From JBBRVW01 sp963784645 (GTDB lineage: Bacteria; Actinomycetota; Actinomycetes; JACCUZ01), in contig CAWARY010000015.1 in assembly GCA_963784645.1 (NCBI GenBank), forward strand, positions 310,001 to 374,000: a stretch of DNA of 64,000 bases. Direction: 5' to 3'. Below the pieces are notes generated by a model. It was not told the origin of the DNA. It saw nothing but the letters and a program-made list of their open reading frames with translations, and made no database searches. Every line of letters begins with the position of its first letter. The first letter of the stretch is position 1. A program made the translations under genes and the position numbers. Positions 36,001 through 42,279 of the stretch are shown here, piece after piece.

Positions 36001-37346
36001 GGTGCGACGTCACCGACCTGCACCTGTTCGCGCTCGACGGCGGCGGCGGTGCGCTCGCGCCCCTGACAGCGCTCCCGCACACCGGCGCCGTGGTGGCCCG
36101 CGAGGAGACCGCCCGGGGCGACCGGCTGCTGAGCCGGCTGGCCGGCGAGCTCGACCGCCGGCAGCGGCTGCTGTCGGCGGCCGGGCTCGGCTCGCACGAG
36201 GAGCAGCGCCACGGCGCCGAGCCCCGGGACCGGTTGCCGTGGCTGGTGCTCCTCGCCGACGGCTGGGAAGGACTCCTCACCGCCTACGACGCCGTCGACC
36301 ACGGCCGTCCGCTCGAGACCCTCCTCCGGCTGGTCCGGGAGGGGGCTGCCGCCGGCATCCGGGTCGTGCTCACCGGTGATCGCGCCGTGCTCAGCGGGCG
36401 CGCCGGCTCGGCCTTCCGCGACCGGCTGGTGCTGCGCCTCGCCGACAGCGCCGACTACGGGCTGGCCGGTATCTCGCCGCGACTGGTGCCCGCGGCCATG
36501 CCCCCCGGCCGGGCTCTGGTCGGCGCCGACGCCCGGGAGGCGCAGCTGGCGGTGCTCGACCCCGAGACGTCCGGGGCCGGGCAGGTGCGCGCCCTCGAGG
36601 CGGTCGGCGCCGCGGCCCGTTCCCGGCCACCGGTCCCGTACCGGCACGCCGGGCTGCTGCCGATGCGGGTCGAACCGCTGCCGGCGAGTGTGGCCCTCGC
36701 CGACGTCGAGGCCGCCGCGAAGGCGGCCGCACCGGGGCCGTCGTGGGCCCTGGTCGGGGTGGGCGGCGACGACCTCGACCCGCTCGGCGTCGACCTCGCA
36801 CTCGAGGGGCCGGCGTTCGTGGTCGCCGGCCCGGCCGGCAGCGGCCGGTCGAGCACGCTGGCGACGATGGCCCGGTGGCTGCTGGGGCAGGGACGTGAGG
36901 TGGTCGTCGTCGCGCACCGCCGGTCGCCCCTGCGCGGCCTCGCGGGCACTCCCCGGGTGCTCGCGGTCCTGGGCCCGGACGACGCCCTCGAGCTCGACCG
37001 GCTGATGCTGGACCGCCGCGACCTGGTCGTGCTGGCCGACGACGCGGAGACGCTGCATGACACCCCGGTCGAGCGGCCACTGGCCGGGATCCTCAAGGCC
37101 GACGCCGTGAGCGGCGCGATGCTGCTGATGGCCGGGTCCACCGCCGACATGGCCGGCCAGTTCCGCGGCCTCACGGTCGAGGCCCGGCGGGGGCGCACCG
37201 GTCTGCTGCTCGGTGCGGTCGGCCCGGCCGACGGCGACCTGCTCGGCGTCCGCGTCCCGCGGAGCGAGGGCGGCGTCGCCGGGCGGGGCACGCTCGTCGT
37301 CCGCGGGCGCACCGCACCGGTGCAGGTGGCGCACTCCCCGCTCTGA
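33018..37346 (+). CDS. FHA and triple FtsK/SpoIIIE domain ATPase (EccC/EssC-like)
   Basis: 1442 residues. An N-terminal ubiquitin-like stretch (1-75) is followed by an FHA domain (about 85-180: HGIGRAVEATVRIDDPDVSRLHAVL, DLGSTNGTTVDGEPV) that binds phosphothreonine. Two membrane helices follow (FPLVAILVPLVAGVALVAI and YLLFVLLSPLMALGTFV). Then three FtsK-type ATPase modules. Module 1 is intact: Walker A VAGTTGSGKSELLQT (about 655), Walker B LVLVVDEFATLAEE, and LVLATQRPGGVVS. Modules 2 and 3 have Arg in place of the Walker Lys (GSARSGRSTLL, GPAGSGRSSTL). This architecture is that of the motor of type VII secretion, closest in plan to EssC. No WXG100, EccB, EccD, EccE or mycosin gene is in the window. 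Confidence 0.9.
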   Translation: MRIVLTVVDPVGTASPVDVEVAAPPGTPVAEVRDRLLGAVGRQGGRLFTREGVLPDDARLGEPPLLDGAVLTVDRAEPRDPRGLLELHVVAGPDSGSVHRLAPGEHGIGRAVEATVRIDDPDVSRLHAVLRVAVDGSGGTAVHDLGSTNGTTVDGEPVTRAGRPLRPGQVLRVGDTRLTLVLPELVPVSCRPDGAGHLEVNRPPRHRAPVTPLRTARPTEPAARERGRFPLVAILVPLVAGVALVAITRSPAYLLFVLLSPLMALGTFVSDRSGGKRSARAMREAYAAECSRVDEAVARAVADEGLQRHRAHPGPAALLLTAAGPRPRLWERRHTDDDALELRLGLGTVPSRVELRDPTAPGGGDDVQHPELTAAPVTVRLADAGVLGLAGARQRVLPLARSVVAQLAGWHSPRHLSVVVLAVEPSPDWEWTRWLPHLRPGEAAPLLVGCDAARLRTRVDELVALLEARQESTAAGVGRTWCGPTTVVVLDGAGALRRQPGVARLLDEGPAVGIRLLCVERDLVSLPVECSATAEVTGAVGTRLRVVTPGGTAYDDVVADGVSDRWAHRFARSLAALRDATPDDQESTLPGTARLLDLLPFDATDPAALETAWRVSPRDTRVVLGVGTDGEHFVVDLATDGPHALVAGTTGSGKSELLQTLVAGLAVANRPDEMSFVLVDYKGGAAFKDCARLPHTVGTVTDLDGHLTERALLSLGAELRRRETLLRASGCKDLDDYLAQAPAGAPPMPRLVLVVDEFATLAEELPDFVGGLVGIAQRGRSLGVHLVLATQRPGGVVSADIRANTSLRIALRVTDSAESSDVVDVRDAADISRGHPGRAVLRVGAGVVRGLQSARVGGHGEAAVPVHVRPVPWERAGDPAGTVAGATPAGPTDLARLVDAARVAAELLGADPVASPWLPPLPPVVTVDALAGLTGRVPEGGLSGVTVGVLDLPSEQRRAPVTFDLEGGDHLLVAGSARSGRSTLLRTLAAALADRCDVTDLHLFALDGGGGALAPLTALPHTGAVVAREETARGDRLLSRLAGELDRRQRLLSAAGLGSHEEQRHGAEPRDRLPWLVLLADGWEGLLTAYDAVDHGRPLETLLRLVREGAAAGIRVVLTGDRAVLSGRAGSAFRDRLVLRLADSADYGLAGISPRLVPAAMPPGRALVGADAREAQLAVLDPETSGAGQVRALEAVGAAARSRPPVPYRHAGLLPMRVEPLPASVALADVEAAAKAAAPGPSWALVGVGGDDLDPLGVDLALEGPAFVVAGPAGSGRSSTLATMARWLLGQGREVVVVAHRRSPLRGLAGTPRVLAVLGPDDALELDRLMLDRRDLVVLADDAETLHDTPVERPLAGILKADAVSGAMLLMAGSTADMAGQFRGLTVEARRGRTGLLLGAVGPADGDLLGVRVPRSEGGVAGRGTLVVRGRTAPVQVAHSPL

Positions 37347-37353
37347 GGAGCCC

Positions 37354-37359
37354 TAAGGT
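37354..37359 (+). promoter_or_regulatory. -10 hexamer of a probable leaderless methyltransferase promoter
   Basis: TAAGGT lies 6 nt upstream of the GTG at 37366. The only purine-rich stretch (GAGGAG, 37346-37351) is too far for a ribosome site. Confidence 0.45.
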
Positions 37360-37365
37360 GCGGGC

Positions 37366-38172
37366 GTGCCGGTCCCACAGCGGGTGATGTCCCGCAACGC
37401 CGCCTTCCAGCAGTGGCAGGTGCTGCTCACCAACCGGGCCAAGCGAACCCGCGCCGGCGAGCTGCTCGTGCAGGGCGTGCGCCCGATCACCGTCGCGGTC
37501 GAGCACGGCTGGTCGGTGCGCGCCCTGCTGCACGACGGGCGCGACCGGCGGTCGTCGTGGGCGACCGACCTGCTGGCGTCGGTCGACGCACCGCAGGTAC
37601 AGGTGGCGCCGGAGCTGATGGCCGAGCTCGGCGACAAGGACGAGCCGCCCGAGCTGCTCGCCGTCGTCGCGCAGCCGCCGGACGACCTCGACCGGGTGCC
37701 GTTGGACGGCGGCGCGCTGGTCACCGTCCTCGACCGGCCGAGCAGCCCCGGCAACGTCGGCACCCTGCTGCGCACCGCCGACGCCTTCGGCGGCACCGGC
37801 GTCGTCGTGGTCGGGCACGCCGCCGACCCGTACGACCCTCGGTGCGTGCGAGCCAGCACCGGGTCGGTCTTCACGGTCCCCGTCGTGCGGGTGCCCTCGC
37901 ACCGCACCGTGCTCGACCGGGTCGACGCGATCCACCCGCGGCCGCTGGTCGTCGGTACCGACGAGGCCGGCGACGTCGACGTCCGTGACGTCGACCTCAC
38001 GGGGCCACTCCTGCTCGTGATCGGCAACGAGACGTCGGGGCTCAGCGCCGGCTGGCGCGAGAGCTGCGACGTGCTGGCCCGGATCCCGATGGCGGGGCGC
38101 GCGAGCTCGCTCAACATGGCCACCGCCGGCGCGCTGGTCCTCTACGAGGCGATGCGCCAGCGGCTTCGCTGA
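37366..38172 (+). CDS. TrmH/SpoU family RNA 2'-O-methyltransferase
   Basis: 268 residues. An N-terminal substrate-binding domain (residues 1-105) precedes the SPOUT knot. Motif 1 VLDRPSSPGNVGTLLRTADAFG (Asn and Arg), motif 2 LLLVIGNETSGLS, motif 3 RIPMAGRASSLNMATAGALVLYE are all complete. Uses S-adenosylmethionine to methylate a ribose of rRNA or tRNA. The TsnR/RlmB-like layout suggests 23S rRNA, but the exact site is not readable. Confidence 0.92.
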   Translation: MPVPQRVMSRNAAFQQWQVLLTNRAKRTRAGELLVQGVRPITVAVEHGWSVRALLHDGRDRRSSWATDLLASVDAPQVQVAPELMAELGDKDEPPELLAVVAQPPDDLDRVPLDGGALVTVLDRPSSPGNVGTLLRTADAFGGTGVVVVGHAADPYDPRCVRASTGSVFTVPVVRVPSHRTVLDRVDAIHPRPLVVGTDEAGDVDVRDVDLTGPLLLVIGNETSGLSAGWRESCDVLARIPMAGRASSLNMATAGALVLYEAMRQRLR

Positions 38173-38194
38173 CGCGGCACGGTTGGATGCCGCC

Positions 38195-38680
38195 ATGACC
38201 GCTGAAGCGACCGTGCGCCCCGCGACCCCCGGCGACGTCCCCGAGCTGGTGGCGATGATCCGCGAGCTCGCGGAGTACGAGCGGGCGCTGCACGAGGTCG
38301 ACGCGACCGAGCAGCACCTGCACGCGACGCTGTTCGCGACGGAGCCGGCCGTCTACGGGCACGTGCTCGAGGTCGGCGGCGAGATCGGCGGGATGGCCAT
38401 CTGGTTCCTCAACTACTCGACCTGGCTCGGCACGCACAACCTGTACCTCGAGGACCTGTACGTCCGGCCGCAGCACCGCGGCTCCGGGGCCGGGCGGCTG
38501 ATGCTGCAGACGCTGGCCGGGATCTGCGTCGAGCGGGGGTACCAGCGCCTGGAGTGGTGGGTGCTGGACTGGAACCCGGCGCGCGGGTTCTACGACGCCC
38601 TCGGCGCCGAGGCGCTCACCGAGTGGATCCCCTACCGGGTGTCCGGTGACGCTCTGGCCAGGCTCGGGCAGCCGCGGTGA
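38195..38680 (+). CDS. GNAT family N-acetyltransferase (SSAT-like)
   Basis: 161 residues. GNAT fold with the acetyl-CoA loop in LYVRPQHRGSGAGRLMLQTLAG (Arg/Gln-x-x-Gly-x-Gly/Ala) and a beta-4 LYLEDLYV. The C-terminal RLEWWVLDWNPARGFYDALGAE with Asn and Tyr matches the diamine/polyamine acetyltransferase (SSAT) group. The stop codon lies inside the first unit of a 44-bp direct repeat. Confidence 0.88.
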   Translation: MTAEATVRPATPGDVPELVAMIRELAEYERALHEVDATEQHLHATLFATEPAVYGHVLEVGGEIGGMAIWFLNYSTWLGTHNLYLEDLYVRPQHRGSGAGRLMLQTLAGICVERGYQRLEWWVLDWNPARGFYDALGAEALTEWIPYRVSGDALARLGQPR

Positions 38681-38774
38681 GGAGGGAGCGAGGGACGAGC
38701 GGACGACGAACGCGGCAGTGGGGACGTCCGCGGTGAGGAAGGAGCGAGGGACGAGCGGACGACGAACGCGGCAG
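38675..38774 (+). repeat. Two 44-bp direct repeats
   Basis: Units at 38675-38718 and 38731-38774 start with CGGTGAGGA and end with ACGAACGCGGCAG; they differ at one base (GAGGGAG versus GAAGGAG). Period 56 bp. The first unit includes the GNAT stop codon. Confidence 0.92.
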
Positions 38775-38880
38775 CAGCGGCGGACACGGTGAGCCGGGGC
38801 GTGGCTCGCGTGCTTTCATGGACCCTCGGGGAGCCGGTCCGGCTTCCCCTCGTCGGACGCGCCCAACGGAGGACAGCAGC

Positions 38881-39324
38881 GTGAGCGAAGGACTCGTCGC
38901 GGGTGAGAAGCCCGGCAACCTGTCGACGGGCGCCGACGGCGAGATCGCGGACGCCGTCGAGATCCGGCTGCCGGCCGACTCGGCGTACCTCTCGGTGCTG
39001 CGCACGGCGACCGCGGGCCTGGCGGCCCGCCTCGACTTCACCCTCGACGAGATCGAGGACCTGCGCATCGCCGTCGACGAGGCCTGCGCGATGCTCCTGC
39101 CGCACGCCGTCGAGATGGCCCAGCTCGTCTGCACCTTCGAGCTGGGGCCGGAGACGCTCGACGTGACCGTCACGATCCCCACGACCCGGGGTCAGCTGCC
39201 GGAGCGCGACACGTTCTCGTGGACCGTGCTCACCGCGCTGGCCGGCGAGGTCGACACCGGCCTCGACGACGAGCGCCAGGTCTGGATCCGCCTGCGCAAG
39301 CGCCGCGGCTCGGCGGGCGCATGA
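38881..39324 (+). CDS. RsbW-like anti-sigma factor (serine kinase ATPase)
   Basis: 147 residues from a GTG with GGAGGA about 8 nt upstream. HATPase_c fold with the N-box LRIAVDEACAMLLPHA (Glu and Asn-position variant, here Ala-Cys-Ala), and a short ATP lid. The G-boxes are weak, which is common in the actinobacterial UsfX/RsbW group. It overlaps the sigma factor start by 4 bp, the standard arrangement for an anti-sigma factor and its sigma partner. Stress or developmental control through a partner-switching cascade is likely; no anti-anti-sigma gene is nearby. Confidence 0.87.
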   Translation: MSEGLVAGEKPGNLSTGADGEIADAVEIRLPADSAYLSVLRTATAGLAARLDFTLDEIEDLRIAVDEACAMLLPHAVEMAQLVCTFELGPETLDVTVTIPTTRGQLPERDTFSWTVLTALAGEVDTGLDDERQVWIRLRKRRGSAGA

Positions 39325-40271
39325 GCCGCTCGACAGAGACGAGCGCGCCGGGAACCACCGAGGGCGAGGTGCCGGAGGCCCGGCAGCACGAGGGTGCCGC
39401 CCCCGACGCCCCGGACGCCGTCGAGGTCAGCGAGCCCACCGAGGCCACCGAGCCGGTCGAGGCCGCCGACGCCGGCGAGCCCGCCGTCCCGGCACGCACC
39501 TCGCGGCTCTCGGTCGACCGCGAGCGCACCCGCGAGCTGTTCCACCAGCTGCAGGGCGCACCCGAGGGTGACCCGCGCCGCACCGAGGCCCGCGACTCAC
39601 TCGTCGAGCAGCACCTGCCGCTGGTCGAGCACCTGGCCCGGCGGTTCCGCAACCGCGGCGAGCCCTACGACGACCTCGTGCAGGTCGCCACCATCGGGCT
39701 GATCAAGTCCGTCGACCGGTTCGACCTGGAGCGTGGCGTCGAGTTCTCGACGTACGCCACCCCGACCATCGTCGGCGAGATCAAGCGGCACTTCCGCGAC
39801 AAGGGCTGGGCCGTGCGGGTCCCCCGCCGGCTGCAGGAGCTGCGGCTCTCGCTCGCCGCGGCGACCAGCGAGCTGTCGCAGCGCAACGGCCGGGCACCGA
39901 CGGTGCACGAGCTCGCCAACCACCTCAAGATCAGCGACGAGGAGGTGCTGGAGGGCATGGAGTCCGCGAACGCCTACAGCACCTTGTCGCTGGACGCCGG
40001 CGACTCCGGGAGCGGCGACGAGCCGATGCCCGTGTCGGAGACGCTCGGCGTCGAGGACGAGGGCCTCGAGGGCGTGGAGTACCGCGAGTCGCTCAAGCCG
40101 ATGCTCGAGCAGCTGCCCCCCCGCGAGAAGAAGATCCTCATGCTGCGGTTCTTCAAGAACATGACGCAGTCGGAGATCGCCAACGAGATCGGCATCTCCC
40201 AGATGCACGTGTCGCGCCTGCTCGCCCGCACCCTGGCCCAGCTCCGCGAGGGCCTGCTCGTCGACGAGTGA
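39321..40271 (+). CDS. RNA polymerase sigma factor of the SigB/SigF/SigG family
   Basis: 316 residues from an ATG overlapping the anti-sigma stop (ATGA). An acidic, low-complexity N-terminus of about 60 residues is followed by region 2 (LVEHLARRFRNRGEPYDDLVQVATIGLIKSVDRFD), 2.4 (EFSTYATPTIVGEIKRHFRDKGW), region 3 (VPRRLQELRLSL) and region 4 (LPPREKKILMLRFFKNMTQSEIANEIGISQMHVSRLLA). These are typical of SigF. The acidic N-terminal extension is unusual in length. Co-translated with its anti-sigma factor. Confidence 0.93.
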   Translation: MSRSTETSAPGTTEGEVPEARQHEGAAPDAPDAVEVSEPTEATEPVEAADAGEPAVPARTSRLSVDRERTRELFHQLQGAPEGDPRRTEARDSLVEQHLPLVEHLARRFRNRGEPYDDLVQVATIGLIKSVDRFDLERGVEFSTYATPTIVGEIKRHFRDKGWAVRVPRRLQELRLSLAAATSELSQRNGRAPTVHELANHLKISDEEVLEGMESANAYSTLSLDAGDSGSGDEPMPVSETLGVEDEGLEGVEYRESLKPMLEQLPPREKKILMLRFFKNMTQSEIANEIGISQMHVSRLLARTLAQLREGLLVDE

Positions 40272-40286
40272 CCCCGCCGTGACCCG

Positions 40287-40667
40287 TCAGTCCTCGTCGA
40301 GGTCTGCCGCGGTCGACGGCAGGAACAGCAGGACCAGCACCGTCAGCCCGAGCAGCAGCAGCGGCAGCCCGACGTACCACCGGCCGCCCTGGAGCAGCCC
40401 GACGGCGACCGGCAGCACCAGCAGGTTCGTCACCAGCGCCGGCGACCGCGCCCACCGCCGGCCGGCGCCCAGCCCCCGGGCGACCAGCCCCAGGCCCGCC
40501 GCGGCGACCAGCGCGAGGCCGGCGCTGACCAGCGCGCGCAGCGCGTCGTCCTCGGTCGCGATGACCACCTCGACCACGTAGAACACGGCCGCGGCGAGCA
40601 GTCCGAGCGCCTCGAGCCCGACCAGGGCAGCGCACGACGCGAGGGCGGTCGGCAACCGGCGAGGCAC
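40287..40667 (-). CDS. Small integral membrane protein (Rv3217c-like by position)
   Basis: 126 residues from a GTG at 40667. Four membrane helices are visible (ALASCAALVGLEALGLLAAAVFYVV; ALVSAGLALVAAAGLGLVARGL; ALVTNLLVLPVAVGLL; VGLPLLLLGLTVLVLLFL) with an acidic tail. I recognise no catalytic motif. It sits beside the lipid kinase and whiB1 in the order I recall from mycobacteria. A TAGGGT hexamer is 8 nt upstream of the GTG, so the gene is probably leaderless. Confidence 0.8.
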   Translation of the reverse strand: MPRRLPTALASCAALVGLEALGLLAAAVFYVVEVVIATEDDALRALVSAGLALVAAAGLGLVARGLGAGRRWARSPALVTNLLVLPVAVGLLQGGRWYVGLPLLLLGLTVLVLLFLPSTAADLDED

Positions 40668-40675
40668 GGTCCGGG

Positions 40676-40681
40676 ACCCTA
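40676..40681 (-). promoter_or_regulatory. -10 hexamer, leaderless membrane protein gene
   Basis: TAGGGT on the minus strand, 8 nt upstream of the GTG at 40667. Confidence 0.5.
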
Positions 40682-40689
40682 CCTGCCGG

Positions 40690-40695
40690 TACCCT
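40690..40695 (+). promoter_or_regulatory. -10 hexamer, leaderless lipid kinase gene
   Basis: TACCCT on the plus strand, 6 nt upstream of the ATG at 40702. It lies back-to-back with the -10 of the divergent gene (40676-40681). Confidence 0.5.
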
Positions 40696-40701
40696 CGGCC
40701 C

Positions 40702-41646
40702 ATGAGGGCGCTGCTGGTGGTCAATCCCGCGGCGACCACGACGTCGGCCCGGACCCGCGAGGTGCTCGCCAGCGCGCTCGAGGCCGAGCTCAAGCTCGAG
40801 GTGGCGCACACCCAGAGCCGGGGGCACGCCACCGACCTGGCTGCCGAGGCGCGCCGCGACGGCCTGGACCTCGTCGTCGTCCTGGGCGGCGACGGCACCG
40901 TCAACGAGGTCGTGAACGGGCTGCTCGCCGAGGGACCGCACCCGGACGTGCCGGCCATGGCCGTGGTGCCCGGCGGCGGCACCAACGTCTTCCACCGCGC
41001 CCTCGGGCTGCCGCGCGACCCGGTCGAGGCGACCGGAGCCGTCCTCGACGCGCTCCGCGAGCAGCGTCGGCGCAGCATCGGGCTCGGCATGGCCGGCGAG
41101 CGGTGGTTCACGTTCAACGCCGGCATGGGCTGGGACGCCGAGGTCGTGGCGCGGGTGGACCGGCGGCGCCTGGCCCGCTCGACCAGCCGCCACACCCGGC
41201 CCGGCGACTACGTGCGGGCGGCGCTCGAGCAGTTCTTCCTGCACACCGACCGGCAGCATCCGGCGCTCACGCTGCAGGTCGGGGACCGCGAGCCGCTCGA
41301 GGGGCTGCACCTCGCGATCGTCGCCAACACCGCACCGTGGACCTTCCTCGGCGACCGGCCGCTGGCGACGTCGCCGGAGGCGTCCTTCGACAGCGACCTC
41401 GACCTCTACGCCCTGACCAGGCTCCGCACCATCGGGACCCTCGCCGAGGTGCGCCGCCTGATGCACGGCACCTCGACCCCGGACCGACGCGGGCCGCGGA
41501 CCCTGGTGCACCGCGAGCACGACCTGCCGGGCCTCACCCTGCGGGCCTCCCGGCCGGTGGCCGCGCAGGTCGACGGCGAGGCGCTCGGCGAGCTCGACCA
41601 GCTCGCGTTCCGCTCGGTGCCGGACGCCCTGAACGTGGTGGTCTGA
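40702..41646 (+). CDS. Diacylglycerol kinase/sphingosine kinase-like lipid kinase
   Basis: 314 residues. DAGK catalytic domain at the N-terminus: LLVVNPAATTTSARTRE, the ATP-binding VVVLGGDGTVNEVVNGL, and AVVPGGGTNVFHRALGLP. The C-terminal beta-sandwich has FTFNAGMGWDAEVV and VAAQVDGEALGELDQ. It phosphorylates diacylglycerol or a related lipid alcohol. It precedes whiB1 as in mycobacteria (Rv3218 position, from memory). Confidence 0.9.
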   Translation: MRALLVVNPAATTTSARTREVLASALEAELKLEVAHTQSRGHATDLAAEARRDGLDLVVVLGGDGTVNEVVNGLLAEGPHPDVPAMAVVPGGGTNVFHRALGLPRDPVEATGAVLDALREQRRRSIGLGMAGERWFTFNAGMGWDAEVVARVDRRRLARSTSRHTRPGDYVRAALEQFFLHTDRQHPALTLQVGDREPLEGLHLAIVANTAPWTFLGDRPLATSPEASFDSDLDLYALTRLRTIGTLAEVRRLMHGTSTPDRRGPRTLVHREHDLPGLTLRASRPVAAQVDGEALGELDQLAFRSVPDALNVVV

Positions 41647-41951
41647 CCCGGTCCGCCGCTCTTCGTCGCACCCCGTCGCTTCGGGGCACGTGCGACAAGC
41701 GTCACACGCTTGTGACGAAGCCGACACGTGACGGACCAAAAAGGATGCATGAGGACCTTGCTACTGCCGTGCGCGTTTGCCAGGGTTGAGATCACGTGTT
41801 TGGCCGTCCCCCACCACGGGGACAGTCGCGCGAACGATCCCACGGGCGGAGACAGGACCGGAAAGGTCCTTGACTGCTACGGGACCGCTCGTGAACAGTT
41901 TCACAAGCATCGGTCCCCCTCCGACGCCGACCTAGTTGAGGAGTCACCCGC
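41647..41951. promoter_or_regulatory. whiB1 upstream control region
   Basis: 305 bases without a gene, rich in palindromes: CCCCG-TCGCTT-CGGGG (about 41676-41691) that may end the kinase transcript; AAGCGT-CAC-ACGCTT just after; GTCCCC-CACCAC-GGGGAC (41806-41823); and a CRP-like site (41890-41905). TTGACT (41870-41875) is a possible -35. A GAGGAG ribosome site precedes whiB1. Confidence 0.6.
41890..41905. promoter_or_regulatory. CRP-like (cAMP receptor protein) binding site
   Basis: CGTGA-ACAGTT-TCACA matches the consensus TGTGA-N6-TCACA at 9 of 10 positions. It lies 46 nt before the whiB1 ATG. In M. tuberculosis whiB1 is a known target of the CRP protein Rv3676, which supports the call. Confidence 0.65.
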
Positions 41952-42203
41952 ATGGACTGGCGCCACCGGGCAGCCTGCCGGGACGAAGACCCCGAGCTCT
42001 TCTTCCCCATCGGCAACACCGGACCGGCCCTCCTGCAGATCGAGGAGGCGCGGGCCGTCTGCCGCCGCTGCGAGGTCGTGGACGACTGCCTGCAGTGGGC
42101 TCTGGACTCCGGGCAGGACGCCGGGGTCTGGGGTGCCATGAGCGAGGACGAGCGCCGCGCCCTGAAGCGCCGCACCGCCCGCAACCGGGCCCGCACCGCC
42201 TAG
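41952..42203 (+). CDS. whiB1: WhiB1-like iron-sulfur transcriptional regulator
   Basis: 83 residues. Four cluster Cys: one in DWRHRAACRDED, three in ARAVCRRCEVVDDCLQWAL (CxxC and CxxxxxC spacing). The G[VI]WGG-like turn reads AGVWGAMSEDE, followed by a basic DNA-binding tail RRALKRRTARNRARTA. WhiB1 binds a [4Fe-4S] cluster that reacts with nitric oxide, and it contacts the primary sigma factor. Short N-terminus and IGNTGPALLQIEEA are typical of the WhiB1/WblE group. A CRP-like site lies upstream. Confidence 0.95.
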   Translation: MDWRHRAACRDEDPELFFPIGNTGPALLQIEEARAVCRRCEVVDDCLQWALDSGQDAGVWGAMSEDERRALKRRTARNRARTA

Positions 42204-42220
42204 CAGCACCCAGGACGACC

Positions 42221-42258
42221 CGACGAGGCCCCGCCGAGCAGTCGGCGCGGCCTCGTCG
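42221..42258. terminator. Strong bidirectional terminator between whiB1 and pdtaS
   Basis: CGACGAGGCC (42221-42230) pairs perfectly with GGCCTCGTCG (42249-42258), and inside it CGCCGA pairs with TCGGCG around a GCAG loop. One C/C mismatch separates the two helices. It lies 18 nt after the whiB1 stop and 21 nt after the convergent pdtaS stop. Confidence 0.8.
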
Positions 42259-42279
42259 CACGTCCGGCCGTCGCCGGTG

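Noticed and set aside
32955..37334. A 1459-codon open frame antisense to the FHA/FtsK gene
   Set aside because: It mirrors the real gene's third-position GC bias, has low-complexity Arg/Gly/Gln-rich translation and no domain.
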